Source: Gemmataceae bacterium | GTDB taxonomy: Bacteria > Planctomycetota > Planctomycetia > Gemmatales > Gemmataceae | Direction: 5' to 3' | Length of the DNA: 59,238 nt | NCBI GenBank assembly: GCA_026419115.1 | Contig: JAOAAA010000001.1 | Location: forward strand, 46,365-105,602 | Part shown: positions 35,747 through 45,375 of the stretch, one piece after another | How positions within the stretch are numbered: the first letter of the stretch is position 1 | How the letters are laid out: every line of letters begins with the position of its first letter | The notes under the pieces: generated by a model | The model's database searches: none | What the model was told of the DNA's origin: nothing | Seen by the model: the letters and a program-made list of their open reading frames with translations, nothing else | Translations under genes and position numbers: made by a program

Positions 35747-37270
35747 ATGCCAACCTTTAACGATGCTCGTATTCGCAAGCTCAACGAAAACCCGCGAAAT
35801 CTCAAGGGAGACTATGTTCTATATTGGATGCAAATTTCGCGGAGGTTCGATCGGAATCATTCACTTGATTTTGCCTTGCATTTGGCCAAACAACTGAATA
35901 AGCCCCTTGCCATCTACGAGGGTCTGCGGATCGATTATCCTTGGTCCTGTGCAAGGCATCATCAATTCTTTTTGGAAGGGATGCGGGATAACTATCGGAA
36001 GGCCAAGGAAATTGGAATCAACTATTGGCCTTATGTCGAAACCCCCGAAAGGCCGGCACGGGGACTCGTCCGCCAATTGGCTCAAAAGGCCTGTATCGTC
36101 GTTACCGATGATTACCCGACTTTTGTGGTTCCTAGCCAGATTGCTGCCTTGCAAAAACAAATCGAGGTGGCTTTCTTTGCAGTCGATAGTAACTGCTTTG
36201 TGCCGCTGAATCTCCTTGGGGCGGCGGTTAGTGCGGCGGCTCATCTTCGACCGAGAATCCATAAACTCTTTGCGGAAGCATGGCAGCATCGGGCGGCAAG
36301 CGAACCGGATTTTTCGCCGGCCGTTCGGACTCGACTTGAGCCACCGTTTCCCTTGTGGAACGCGGAACAATCGATCCCCCAATTTCTCACAACTTTGAAA
36401 TTGGCCTACGATGTTCCTGCACCAAAGGGAGTCGAGGGTGGCTCGAACGCAGGTCGGGATATTCTGAACGAATTTATCGAAACGAAGTTGAACCGCTATG
36501 CGGAGGAACGAAACCATCCCGCTCATCCGCGAAAGGTCGCTGCCAGCCGTTTAAGCCCCTATCTGCGGCATGGACATATTTCGATTCAAGAAGTGATCGA
36601 GCGAGCCTTGAACTCGCAAGGAGAATGGACCCCTGACAAACTCAATCTCAATCAGCGTGGGAAACGGGAAGGCTTCTTCGTAAAAAATGCCAACGTCAAT
36701 AGCTTCCTCGATGAAGCGATTGTCTGGCGTGATGTCGGCTATCACTATCATTACCGCCGAAACGAACAACATGGGCCTTGTCGCGTGGAATTTCATGAAG
36801 TCGATGGCGAAAAAATTCCCAGCTACTACGATCTGCAAAGCACGCTTCCGGCATGGGCCTATAAATCGTTGCAGGATCACACTGCTGATGAACGGGAGTA
36901 TACCTACACCCTGCAGGAACTCGAAAATGCTCAAACACATGACCCGCTCTGGAATGCCGCTCAAAAAGAGTTGGTCGTCACGGGACGGATTCACAATTAT
37001 TTGCGCATGCTGTGGGGGAAAAAAGTTTTGGAATGGACCGATCACCCCCTCAAAGCCTATCGGATTCTAGAACATTTGAATAACAAGTATGCGATCGATG
37101 GACGCGATCCCAATTCTTATACCGGAATTTTATGGTGTTTTGGTTTATTCGATCGTCCTTGGTTCGAGCGAAAAATTTTTGGCGTCATTAGGTATATGTC
37201 CAGTGACAGCACCGCGAAAAAGTACGATCTCGACGATTATTACAAGTACATCCAATCCATTTTAAGGTAA
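35747..37270 (+). CDS. phrB: Class II CPD deoxyribodipyrimidine photo-lyase
   Basis: A 507-residue DNA photolyase of class II. It repairs cyclobutane pyrimidine dimers by blue light with reduced FAD. The photolyase-related N-terminal domain has GDYVLYWMQISRRFDRNHSL; the FAD domain has RLSPYLRHGHISIQ, FLDEAIVWRDVGYHYHYR and NYLRMLWGKKVLEW followed by NSYTGILWCFGLFDRPW, close to the class II pattern. The frame is open from 35420, but that stretch is antisense to the ABC gene; the ATG at 35747 follows AAGGAAATAGGA and gives the family's normal length. Confidence 0.94.
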   Translation: MPTFNDARIRKLNENPRNLKGDYVLYWMQISRRFDRNHSLDFALHLAKQLNKPLAIYEGLRIDYPWSCARHHQFFLEGMRDNYRKAKEIGINYWPYVETPERPARGLVRQLAQKACIVVTDDYPTFVVPSQIAALQKQIEVAFFAVDSNCFVPLNLLGAAVSAAAHLRPRIHKLFAEAWQHRAASEPDFSPAVRTRLEPPFPLWNAEQSIPQFLTTLKLAYDVPAPKGVEGGSNAGRDILNEFIETKLNRYAEERNHPAHPRKVAASRLSPYLRHGHISIQEVIERALNSQGEWTPDKLNLNQRGKREGFFVKNANVNSFLDEAIVWRDVGYHYHYRRNEQHGPCRVEFHEVDGEKIPSYYDLQSTLPAWAYKSLQDHTADEREYTYTLQELENAQTHDPLWNAAQKELVVTGRIHNYLRMLWGKKVLEWTDHPLKAYRILEHLNNKYAIDGRDPNSYTGILWCFGLFDRPWFERKIFGVIRYMSSDSTAKKYDLDDYYKYIQSILR

Positions 37271-37562
37271 GTCTTTCGAGAGAACGGAAAATCTTTGGTG
37301 TCATTCACCTAGAGTAGAGCGACCATCACTCATGTTTATCGATTGCCATACGGAACGTGGCCAACAGTGATGTTTGTCGGTATCAAGAGCGGCCACGAAT
37401 TTTGATTCGTCGATACGAACAGAGGCATTCATCATTCAGACGACCCAAAATATCGATGTTCCAACCTGAAGGAAATAAACGCAAAGGAAAACTCCTTGCT
37501 CTTTCATTTCAGGGTCGTTAGCACTATCTTGAAGGTTTCTAGTTTTTATGAGGGGGTTTATC

Positions 37563-38552
37563 ATGGCTGTTAATCTTCCACCGCAGTATCACGATGCCGA
37601 AGCCGAATACAAAAAAGCTCAAACTCCTGAAGCGAAATTAGTGGCGTTGCGCAAAATGTGGGTGATCCTGCCGAAGCACAAGGCTAGTGAGAAAGTGCAA
37701 TCGCAACTGAAGACCAAAATTAGCGAACTAACCGACGAAATCGAAGTCGCCCAATCGACTGTAAAAAAATCCCCCACAAGTATCAAGATACCTCGACAAG
37801 GGGCCGGTCAGATCGTTTTAGTAGGAAGTCCCAATAGTGGTCGCAGTAGCCTGCTGCGAAAACTCACCAAAGCCACCCCCGAAGTGGCCTTGTACCCGTT
37901 CACCACTCGCGAACCGGTACCGGGCATGATGGATTTTGAGGATGTTCGCGTTCAATTGATCGAACTACCGCCAATCACGGCTGACTTCTACGAAAATTAC
38001 GTTACCGATTTCACTCGAGGGGCCGATGGAGTCGCACTGGTCGTGGATATGGGGGACGATGACGGCCCGTTTGCCGCAGAAGTCGTAATCGATCAACTTA
38101 AGAAACGTCGTCGCATTCTGGTGGATCAACTTCCCGAAGTCGATGAGGACCCGTCGGTTTATCACATCAAAACCGTTGTGGTCGCCAATAAAATGGATGT
38201 CGAAGGGGCTAAAGAGCGACTCGAAATTTTCAAAGAGATGATGGGGAATCGGTTCCGGATTATCGAAGTTTCTGCCGAAACCGGTCAAGGTTTGGATCAA
38301 TTGAAGGCCGAACTGTATCGGTTATTAGGTGTGATCCGCATCTATAGCAAATTACCGGGCAAACCCGCCGATATGACCGCCCCGTTTACGATTCCCATCG
38401 GAGGCACCGTGTTGGATTTTGCAGAAAAAGTACATAGCGAACTTGCAGAGAATCTCAAATCGGCCAAGGTTTGGGGCAGCGCACGATTCGATGGCATGTC
38501 GGTGACCAAAGATCATGTTTTGCAAGATAAAGACATCGTTGAGCTAAGCTGA
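37563..38552 (+). CDS. OBG/DRG-like TGS-domain GTPase with altered P-loop
   Basis: A 329-residue protein. A helical N-terminus (~5-65, coiled-coil-like) precedes a GTPase domain and a C-terminal TGS domain (~245-329, starting IRIYSKLPGKP). G1 is GSPNSGRSS (88-96): the normally essential Lys of GxxxxGKS is Arg. G3 reads ELPP instead of DxPG, while G4 NKMD is intact. I recall related planctomycete proteins with a normal GKS here. Such proteins are ribosome-associated in other groups. The ATG at 37563 is preceded by GAGGGGG; an ATG at 37548 would add five residues. GTP hydrolysis is therefore in doubt. Confidence 0.82.
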   Translation: MAVNLPPQYHDAEAEYKKAQTPEAKLVALRKMWVILPKHKASEKVQSQLKTKISELTDEIEVAQSTVKKSPTSIKIPRQGAGQIVLVGSPNSGRSSLLRKLTKATPEVALYPFTTREPVPGMMDFEDVRVQLIELPPITADFYENYVTDFTRGADGVALVVDMGDDDGPFAAEVVIDQLKKRRRILVDQLPEVDEDPSVYHIKTVVVANKMDVEGAKERLEIFKEMMGNRFRIIEVSAETGQGLDQLKAELYRLLGVIRIYSKLPGKPADMTAPFTIPIGGTVLDFAEKVHSELAENLKSAKVWGSARFDGMSVTKDHVLQDKDIVELS

Positions 38553-38565
38553 GTCTAGTCAAATC

Positions 38566-38612
38566 GAGTTGAGTTATCTTCAGTCGAATTGAGTTGAACT
38601 GAGTTGATGAAG
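38566..38612. repeat. Imperfect GAGTTGA tandem repeats
   Basis: GAGTTGA-like heptamers recur about five times (CGAGTTGAG, TTGAGTTGAACTGAGTTGA) in the gap between the GTPase and Nudix genes. Low-complexity; no role visible. Confidence 0.5.
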
Positions 38613-38745
38613 ATTTGATGGAGATTGGGAATTCTCATGCATCTAACATAATTTCGGCCCATCATAATGTATTAGGGGAACAAAATTTGGGTCAAAATCT
38701 CGGAAACTCCTGAAGTTAGAATTGACGAAATTCGCTTTTCGAGAA

Positions 38746-39174
38746 ATGATTGATAAAGAACGTGTTCATCAACCTAGAGAAGACATGGCGAAAGTGATTC
38801 AACAAGCCGGTGTGTTGGCAATCCTCGAAGGAAAAGTATGTTTGATCACCTCGAACCGAGGCCGTTGGATCATCCCGAAAGGTTGGATTGACCCCGGATT
38901 CACTCCCGAGGAAGCGGCCCTTCAGGAAGCATGGGAAGAGGCCGGTTTACGGGGCACCGTTCGCGAAGAACCCATCGGGTTTTATCGATATGAAAAGTAC
39001 GATGCCCGCTACCAAGTCACTGTTTTCTTAATGGAGAACCCCGAAATCCTCTCAGAATGGCCCGAAAAAAAATCGCGGCAAAGGGTTTGGCTGGATCCGC
39101 AAGAGGCCATTCATCGGGTCGAGGAGAAACAACTCAAGACTCTTATTTCCACCTTGTTTGCTCCTGTCGAATAG
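38746..39174 (+). CDS. Nudix hydrolase, diadenosine/diphosphoinositol type
   Basis: A 142-residue Nudix protein. The box reads GWIDPGFTPEEAALQEAWEE then AGL, keeping the metal-binding EExG but with Gln for Arg and Phe for Glu at two box positions, as in the small proteins that cleave diphosphoinositol or dinucleoside polyphosphates. WIIPKG just ahead is diagnostic of this subgroup. The start is uncertain: ATG at 38746, ATG at 38785 (129 residues) and TTG at 38722 are in frame and none has a strong ribosome site. Confidence 0.85.
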   Translation: MIDKERVHQPREDMAKVIQQAGVLAILEGKVCLITSNRGRWIIPKGWIDPGFTPEEAALQEAWEEAGLRGTVREEPIGFYRYEKYDARYQVTVFLMENPEILSEWPEKKSRQRVWLDPQEAIHRVEEKQLKTLISTLFAPVE

Positions 39175-39247
39175 ATTCTTGAAAGACTCAGCCGATCCGA
39201 AATTGCTCCTTTTTAACTTTTCCTAATCTCATTAGTCAGGTTTTTCC

Positions 39248-39276
39248 TTCACTAACGTCTCTGATTTAGCTAGAAT
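39248..39276 (+). promoter_or_regulatory. Sigma70-like promoter for thioredoxin-fold gene
   Basis: TTCACT (39248-39253), 17-bp spacer, TAGAAT (39271-39276), 38 nt before the ATG at 39315; GAGGAAC is the ribosome site. Confidence 0.5.
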
Positions 39277-39314
39277 TTCATTCTTCCAGAATAACTCGGA
39301 GTGCGAGGAACAAC

Positions 39315-41090
39315 ATGAAAAAACTACTAGGTCTCGTCGGTTTTTTAATGGGTTTGAGTGCCGTTGTTCAAGCGGCAGAAAACCCTCCTATCCCCAATGG
39401 CAATTTCTTCTTAAAGGTATCCGTTGCTCCCGGTGCGGAGCAAACTTTACTGCTGATTAATATCGAATCGAAAGCTGGGAAAGCGTTTGTCACGGTGTTA
39501 GATGGTGGACCCGCTAAGGGCGATCCTTTGGTTGCAGAATCGGTTGTCAAAGGCAAAGTTCTGCGGATCGACTTCAAAACCAAAACTCCGATCTACAATT
39601 TTGAAGGGGTGTTGGATCCCAAAGCCGAGACCTTATTGGGTACCATCGCGAACGATCGGGTCATGAATCGGGCTCGCTTGGTGAAAACCGAGAACGATAA
39701 AATCGATCCCAAAGACAGATTTTCGCAATCCGAGATTCCAGAGATTCTCAAGGATATTAATCTGATTGAACTCCGTTCTCGCCAAGCGCAAGCCAAATTG
39801 GTCCGAGAAAAGGACGAGGAAACAAGAAAACAACTTCGGGAAGAAATTGAAGGCTTCAAAAAAGACCTTGCTCGGAACTTACCAGAATTGAAAAAGTGGA
39901 TCGAAAAGAATCCTGAAAATCATGCTACCATCGATTGTGCGTTGCTGCTGATTCGTTCGATCGGATTGACCGACCCCAAGGAAGCCGATGTCAAAGCCAC
40001 GATCGAAACTTTGAATAAGGCCGCTGCCCGATATGGCCCCCGTCAGGAAGCCGACATTAAAATTTCTGCTGTCGAAGCGTTAGTAGCACAAAAAGGTTTA
40101 GAAGCCATCTCGCTGACCTTGGCCGAAGAGGTGGTGAAGACAATTCAAGATTCCGATCCCGCGAGCAAGAAACTTCGTATCTACAAACTTCTCAAGAGCG
40201 CTCAGGAAGCCAACAAGAAAACCGAAGACGCTAAAAAGACCGACGAACTGATCGCCGCTGCTGAGAAAGGTTTGGATGAAGAATATCTCAAAACCGTGCC
40301 TCCTTTCAAACCCGAAGTGTACGCAGGTCGGAAGAATAAATCGGCGAACAAGGTTGTAGTGATGGAACTATTCACGGGCGCTCAATGCCCGCCGTGTGTG
40401 GCCGCCGATGTGGGTTTCGACGCACTTATCAAAACCTATAAAACTTCGGAATTGATCCTTCTTCAATATCATCTGCACATTCCCGGACCCGATCCTTTGA
40501 CGAATTCTTATTCCGAATCGCGAATGGCCTATTACCGAAAATTATTCCCTGGTAAGGTCGGGGGGACCCCTTCGACCTTGTTCAATGGCGATGCTCAGGC
40601 AGGGGGGGGCGGTGGTATGGCCAACGCCGAAGCCAAGTACAAACAATATCGGATGATTATTGATCCGATGTTGGAAGACACGGTGGAAGCGAAAATCACA
40701 GGCTCGGTCAAAGTCGAGGGGGACAAAATCTCGGCTTCGGTCGAGGTGAGCGGAGCCAAAGGGGACAACGTGAAAGTTCATTTAATGCTGGTCGAAGATA
40801 ACATCCGATATGTGGGTGGCAACGGCCTTCGCTTCCATCATCATGTGGTTCGTGCTCCCATCGGCGAAGCTGTTGATGTCAAGGATGGGGCCTTGAAACA
40901 CACTGCCACGGTTGACCTTTTAAAAGTGAAGGAAAGTCAAAAGAAATACTGGGAAGAATTTGAAAATGGTGGTAGAACTTTCCCGAATTCAGACCGTCCG
41001 TTGGAATTAAAAGGTCTGAAAGTGGTTGCGTTGGTCCAGAATGAAAAGACGGGTGAAATTCTCACGGCCACGCAAATGGATGTGAAATAA
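39315..41090 (+). CDS. Exported protein with thioredoxin-like CPPC domain
   Basis: A 591-residue protein with a signal peptide (MKKLLGLVGFLMGLSAVVQA). Residues 20-120 are beta-rich, 130-320 charged and helical. The thioredoxin-like domain starts about 345 (NKVVVMELFTGAQCPPCVAA) with active-site CPPC, and has the cis-Pro of GGTPSTLFNG. The C-terminal ~140 residues look like an Ig-like beta domain. The CPPC pair suggests a periplasmic disulfide role; substrate unknown. A Gly tract of DNA (G8) lies at ~40602. Confidence 0.75.
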   Translation: MKKLLGLVGFLMGLSAVVQAAENPPIPNGNFFLKVSVAPGAEQTLLLINIESKAGKAFVTVLDGGPAKGDPLVAESVVKGKVLRIDFKTKTPIYNFEGVLDPKAETLLGTIANDRVMNRARLVKTENDKIDPKDRFSQSEIPEILKDINLIELRSRQAQAKLVREKDEETRKQLREEIEGFKKDLARNLPELKKWIEKNPENHATIDCALLLIRSIGLTDPKEADVKATIETLNKAAARYGPRQEADIKISAVEALVAQKGLEAISLTLAEEVVKTIQDSDPASKKLRIYKLLKSAQEANKKTEDAKKTDELIAAAEKGLDEEYLKTVPPFKPEVYAGRKNKSANKVVVMELFTGAQCPPCVAADVGFDALIKTYKTSELILLQYHLHIPGPDPLTNSYSESRMAYYRKLFPGKVGGTPSTLFNGDAQAGGGGGMANAEAKYKQYRMIIDPMLEDTVEAKITGSVKVEGDKISASVEVSGAKGDNVKVHLMLVEDNIRYVGGNGLRFHHHVVRAPIGEAVDVKDGALKHTATVDLLKVKESQKKYWEEFENGGRTFPNSDRPLELKGLKVVALVQNEKTGEILTATQMDVK

Positions 41091-41167
41091 CTTCCTCGGG
41101 TCCTTTCCAAAAACTTTGAGGATGACTCATCTTGCCTCAATCAGCATCTTTGTGTTAAACTAGGTGA

Positions 41168-42706
41168 ATGGATTCAACTGTCGCAGGGAAGCGGCTGGCC
41201 ACAGGAGCCATTGCTAATTGGTGTGCGTTTGCCGCCAATCTTTTGGTTGCCTTTTTTCTGGCTCCGTTTCTCATTCATAAACTCGGTGATGCTCAATATG
41301 GCCTGTGGATATTTATCGAATCGCTGCTGGCCTATTTGACCCTATTCGATTTGGGCTTGGCTGCCAGTCTCGTTCGTTTCTTGGCCCGATACGAGGCACA
41401 GGGCGAAATCACCCTCCGCAATCGCCTTTTGAACACTGCCTTGGCCTTTTATGCCGGACTCGGGGGAGGGGCTTTTCTCATCGGGGCATTGGAGATTCCT
41501 TGGTTTACCCTCCGTGTGACCCATCAGGAACCGTTGCCCCAAAACGAGATGATTTTCTTTGGGATACTCATGGCTTGTAACCTTGGGTTAACGCTTCCTT
41601 TAAGTGTATTTCCTTCCATTCTCGATGGTCTGGGTCGATTCGGTTTGAAAAGCATCGTTCGGATTGTGGTTTTGACTCTCAAAACGCTTGCCATCCTTAT
41701 CTGTATGGAAACTCAGCCGAGCCTTTTGGGGTTAGGTATCATTCTGTTCTGTGCTAATTTGTTAGAACATGCGATCATAGCGGGTGTCTGTAGCGTTTTG
41801 CTTCGCGATCTCAAATTCTCCCGAGCGTTGATTCATCGGGAAACATTTCAACAGATTAAAGGTTACAGCCTGAACGCCTTTGTTTTGATGCTGGCCGGTC
41901 GCGCTTCGGTCCAAACGGGGCCGATTTTAGTGGGGCTTTTCCTTTCGGCTCCGGAGGTGACCTTTTTTGGGATCGCTTGGCGATTGAGTGAATTTGCCAA
42001 AGCATTACCCCGTTCGGCAACCAATACACTTACCACGGCATTTAGTCGTTTCGATGCTCAACGAAACTTGGCCGAGTCGCAACGATTATTTCTCAATGCG
42101 AGCCGTTTGGCCTTGTGGGTGATTTTGCCGATTCAGCTGGGACTCTTTTTTCAGGGACCGAGTTTTTTAGAAACATGGTTAGGTTCTCCGACCCATGCTC
42201 AGCAGGTTTATCCGAGTTTGGTTATCCTCAGTAGTGTGCTGACCTTGCTGATCGCGCAATCGGTGGCAGCCCGTGTCTTGTATGGTGCAGGTCAGTTGCG
42301 TTGGTTTGCCCGCTGGGCCTGTGTTGAAGCAATAATCAATCTAACTTTGGGGATCGTTTTGGCGCCACGATATGGAATCAAAGGGGTCGCATGGGGAATG
42401 ATTATCCCTAATCTTTTCATGAATGTTTGGGTGATTCGAGAAGCGATTCGTCTGCTTGGTATCCCTTTACAGAAATATCTATTGTCTACTCTGATGCCCG
42501 TTCTTTGCGGTGCGAGTCTCCTCTGTGGTGCATGGCTTTTGCTCGGCGCTCCTTCGGTGGGCTGGCAGAACTTGATTCTCAATGGGGTACAGGCATTGCT
42601 ACCGTATGTGCTCTTCGTATTCATTTGGGAACGGTGGCTTCAACCCATCCGCCAACGAATCGCTGAAACGAAAATCCCTTCTCCCGAGTGGGTTTCCCTT
42701 CGTTAA
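41168..42706 (+). CDS. Polysaccharide/lipid-linked oligosaccharide flippase (Wzx/MATE-like)
   Basis: A 512-residue polytopic membrane protein with about 14 hydrophobic helices. Family marks: the N-terminal FLAPFLIHKLGDAQYGLWIF, FDLGLAASLVRFLARYEA, and a C-terminal ARYGIKGVAWGMIIPN-type helix (APRYGIKGVAWGMIIPNLF). Flippases move undecaprenyl-linked sugars across the inner membrane. No glycosyltransferase genes lie next to it. Starts 77 nt after the thioredoxin-fold gene. Confidence 0.88.
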   Translation: MDSTVAGKRLATGAIANWCAFAANLLVAFFLAPFLIHKLGDAQYGLWIFIESLLAYLTLFDLGLAASLVRFLARYEAQGEITLRNRLLNTALAFYAGLGGGAFLIGALEIPWFTLRVTHQEPLPQNEMIFFGILMACNLGLTLPLSVFPSILDGLGRFGLKSIVRIVVLTLKTLAILICMETQPSLLGLGIILFCANLLEHAIIAGVCSVLLRDLKFSRALIHRETFQQIKGYSLNAFVLMLAGRASVQTGPILVGLFLSAPEVTFFGIAWRLSEFAKALPRSATNTLTTAFSRFDAQRNLAESQRLFLNASRLALWVILPIQLGLFFQGPSFLETWLGSPTHAQQVYPSLVILSSVLTLLIAQSVAARVLYGAGQLRWFARWACVEAIINLTLGIVLAPRYGIKGVAWGMIIPNLFMNVWVIREAIRLLGIPLQKYLLSTLMPVLCGASLLCGAWLLLGAPSVGWQNLILNGVQALLPYVLFVFIWERWLQPIRQRIAETKIPSPEWVSLR

Positions 42707-42723
42707 TTCCCTAAGAATGAAGT

Positions 42724-43596
42724 ATGGCACGACGATGGAAATGGTTCCTTGTTTTGATTCTTCTGGGAATTCTCGTGGTTCAGGCCACGATCTTTTATTG
42801 GTATCCCAAAAAAGAAAGTCGAACGATTCCGCGTGATCCCCCACCGGTAGAGTGGTTTGCTGCTTATGTAGAGGCCTGTCAAAAACACGGTGGATTGCCC
42901 GATGAAAAAAGCATTTGCGAGGGTTTATGGTGGAATCTCAACCATAGCTCGGCCCATTTGAGCGAAAACGATAAAAAACGGTTATCGCAGTTATCTCCCT
43001 TTTGCACGCAACAGGAACTTTTAGAGATCGATCTGGTTCGGGGGTTGGTCAAAAACCTTACGAAAGAAGGGGTCATTTGGCCTTATGCTTTCGTGAATGA
43101 GGATCAACGGGATCGCCTGATGCTTTACCTTCGTCAAGATAAGCCTACCTCAGATTCCGTCATCGAGGCCCGAAGGAAACTCCACGAAATCAACGGGCTT
43201 TTCCGCGAACTTCAACAGGAATTTCAAACAGCCACACTTCCTGAAAAGGCTCCTTTGTTGCGTTGGGTTGCTCAGGCTGGGTCTTCCGAATTCCCCCCCC
43301 GTCAACCGACCACTGGACCTTTAATTCCGGCGTTTGATTCGATCGAAGCCGAGATTTTGCTGGATATGATTCGCTTTTGGAATCTTCCCCAAGCTCAGGA
43401 GGTTTTTTCCTCGCAACAGTACCCCTTGTTGTACGATGGACAACAAATTCTTGTCCCCCCCACACGCTTGCAAAAGTATAAAGATCAACTCAGCCAACAA
43501 ATCGCGGCGGAGCAAAAGGCCCATCCGGAAATGGCCCCTCTCTATCGAAAATTGCGAAACTACATTCAGGCTTGTAGTGCGGTCTCGCTTCAGTAA
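42724..43596 (+). CDS. Membrane-anchored hypothetical protein
   Basis: A 290-residue protein with one N-terminal membrane helix (~7-27) after a basic start (MARRWKW). The rest is helical, rich in Gln, Leu and charged residues (LSENDKKRLSQLSPFCTQQE; LQQEFQTATLPEKAP). I recognise no family. It follows the flippase by 17 nt and may be co-transcribed. Confidence 0.6.
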   Translation: MARRWKWFLVLILLGILVVQATIFYWYPKKESRTIPRDPPPVEWFAAYVEACQKHGGLPDEKSICEGLWWNLNHSSAHLSENDKKRLSQLSPFCTQQELLEIDLVRGLVKNLTKEGVIWPYAFVNEDQRDRLMLYLRQDKPTSDSVIEARRKLHEINGLFRELQQEFQTATLPEKAPLLRWVAQAGSSEFPPRQPTTGPLIPAFDSIEAEILLDMIRFWNLPQAQEVFSSQQYPLLYDGQQILVPPTRLQKYKDQLSQQIAAEQKAHPEMAPLYRKLRNYIQACSAVSLQ

Positions 43597-43672
43597 GTTG
43601 GCCGATGTGTCTGACGTCCTTACATCAAACCTCGTGGCAGGTTTATCGTGCGGTCCCGCTTCAGAAACTTAG
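43577..43672. repeat. Direct repeat at the 3' end of the hypothetical gene
   Basis: GTGCGGTCTCGCTTCAG at the gene's end (about 43577-43593) recurs as GTGCGGTCCCGCTTCAG at about 43650-43666, one mismatch. A small partial duplication. Confidence 0.55.
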
Positions 43673-43728
43673 CGAACCGATCGATTCGGTTTCCTACAAT
43701 CCCTGAGATGACTTTTTGGGGGTGATTT

Positions 43729-44808
43729 ATGCGATTGGGACTTCTTCTTGCGTTTGTTTTATTGCCGCTCACGTTAGCCGCTCAAGAGAAAAAACCTTTA
43801 ACTCCTGAGCAGGCGAAGGAGGCCTTCCGAAAACAACTCGAGCGCCCCAAAGTTCCTTTGGATGCACGCCAAGAAAAAGACCCCCAAGAGGTTGGGAATT
43901 TCCGGATCGAACTGGTCAGCATCGCCAGCGAGAAAAAAGTGGATGGGACCATCGAACGAGTTCCTTTGCGAATGGTGCAGCTCAAAGAGCCGCGAAAATC
44001 TCCCCGTCCGGTGATGATTCTCCTTCATGGAACGGGGGGCAATAAAGAGGGCATGGAGAGTTGGCTGGAAGAATTTGCTTCACTGGGCTTCCTTGCAGTG
44101 GCGATCGATGCCCGTTACCATGGCGCCCGTGTGCCCGAGGCCAAAGGAGCCGAAGCCTATGTGAAAGCGATCATCAAGGCATGGCAAACGCCGGCCGGTC
44201 AAGCGCAGGAACATCCCTTTTATTACGACACGGTTTGGGACCTGTGGCGAGTGCTCGATTATCTCGAAAAACGCCCCGATGTCGATGCGAAAAGAATCGG
44301 CATGTTGGGAATCAGCATGGGGGGAATTCAAACCTATTTGGCTGCTGCGGTTGATGATCGGGTCGCGGTGGCCCTTCCATTGATCGCGGTACAATCTTTC
44401 AAATGGAGCTTAGAGAATGATCAATGGGCGGGCCGAGCCAACACCATCAAAGCGGCACATGAAGCCGCCGCCAAGGACCTTGGCGAAGATCGTGTGAATC
44501 AAAAGGTCTGCCGTGCCCTTTGGAATAAAATAATTCCGGGCATTCTAGACGATTTTGATTGTCCGAATCTTCTTCCTTTGTTCGTCGGTCGTCCCCTGTT
44601 TATCGCCAATGGAGAACTCGATCCAAACTGTCCGATCGAAGGGGCCAAACTGGCCATGGATGCCGCGACAAAGGCCTACAAAAATGCTCGATGTGAAGAG
44701 AAATTAGTGATTCGCATTAATAAAGGGATCGCTCACAAGGTGACGGATGAGGATCGGAAACAGGCAGTGGCCTTTGCCCAAAAATGGCTCCTCAAAGCCG
44801 ACGAATAA
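43729..44808 (+). CDS. Secreted alpha/beta hydrolase
   Basis: A 359-residue protein with a signal peptide (MRLGLLLAFVLLPLTLAAQE). The hydrolase core has PVMILLHGTGGNKEGMESWL (oxyanion region), AIDARYHG, and the nucleophile elbow GISMGG in RIGMLGISMGGIQT. A candidate catalytic Asp sits in FIANGELDPNCPI and the His in NKGIAHKVTDE. This is the prolyl-oligopeptidase/dienelactone hydrolase style. Substrate unknown; single gene with SD just ahead (GGGGGTGATTT). Confidence 0.85.
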   Translation: MRLGLLLAFVLLPLTLAAQEKKPLTPEQAKEAFRKQLERPKVPLDARQEKDPQEVGNFRIELVSIASEKKVDGTIERVPLRMVQLKEPRKSPRPVMILLHGTGGNKEGMESWLEEFASLGFLAVAIDARYHGARVPEAKGAEAYVKAIIKAWQTPAGQAQEHPFYYDTVWDLWRVLDYLEKRPDVDAKRIGMLGISMGGIQTYLAAAVDDRVAVALPLIAVQSFKWSLENDQWAGRANTIKAAHEAAAKDLGEDRVNQKVCRALWNKIIPGILDDFDCPNLLPLFVGRPLFIANGELDPNCPIEGAKLAMDAATKAYKNARCEEKLVIRINKGIAHKVTDEDRKQAVAFAQKWLLKADE

Positions 44809-44814
44809 AGTCCA

Positions 44815-45348
44815 TCATGTGTCAGAAAAATGTGACTCGAAGTATTTTTGGGCAATCGCTTTGATCTCCTCTTCGCTGAGGATTTCCGATTTGAAAACCT
44901 GCAAAATAGTATCGGGATTAGAAATATGGCAAGTCATTAGGCAAAGAAAAATTTCGAGTTGGCGATGAGGACAAGTTTCCTTTGGAATCAACTTGGTAAA
45001 GATCATAACCAAGCGAAGCAAATTCCGCCAATTGGGTATTGGAAAATTCTCATGATGTACCTCGTGATCCTGATTCACCATGCGAGAAGAACACACGTCT
45101 GTCACGCGAATTGTGAGCTTGGGAAGGACTATTTCAATCTTATCGTGGCTTGAGAGATTTTGTTCAAGCGAGGACCATTTTATCGGGCGATTTGGTTTGA
45201 ACGAGGGCAGTTCTTTCGTGGGATTAATCCAAACCTCTCCTTCGATACCCTCGATCTGGACTTTCTTCGATTCAGAAGTTAATTCGGTTTCAGGGATGTT
45301 AATCACTCGTCGAGTTTTTTGATCGTAAAAACGGACCATACCCTGCAT
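44815..45348 (-). CDS. Hypothetical protein
   Basis: A 177-residue protein I do not recognise. The N-terminal half is beta-rich (MVRFYDQKTRRVINIPETEL; KVQIEGIEGEVWINP), the C-terminal half helical with Cys and His residues (HISNPDTILQVFKSEIL), ending with a helical EEEIKAIAQKYFESHF. No signal peptide. It converges with the hydrolase gene. A hairpin and a short palindrome lie in its leader at 45376-45414. Confidence 0.5.
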   Translation of the reverse strand: MQGMVRFYDQKTRRVINIPETELTSESKKVQIEGIEGEVWINPTKELPSFKPNRPIKWSSLEQNLSSHDKIEIVLPKLTIRVTDVCSSRMVNQDHEVHHENFPIPNWRNLLRLVMIFTKLIPKETCPHRQLEIFLCLMTCHISNPDTILQVFKSEILSEEEIKAIAQKYFESHFSDT

Positions 45349-45375
45349 GACGTTGATCCTCTGGATGAATTTGGT

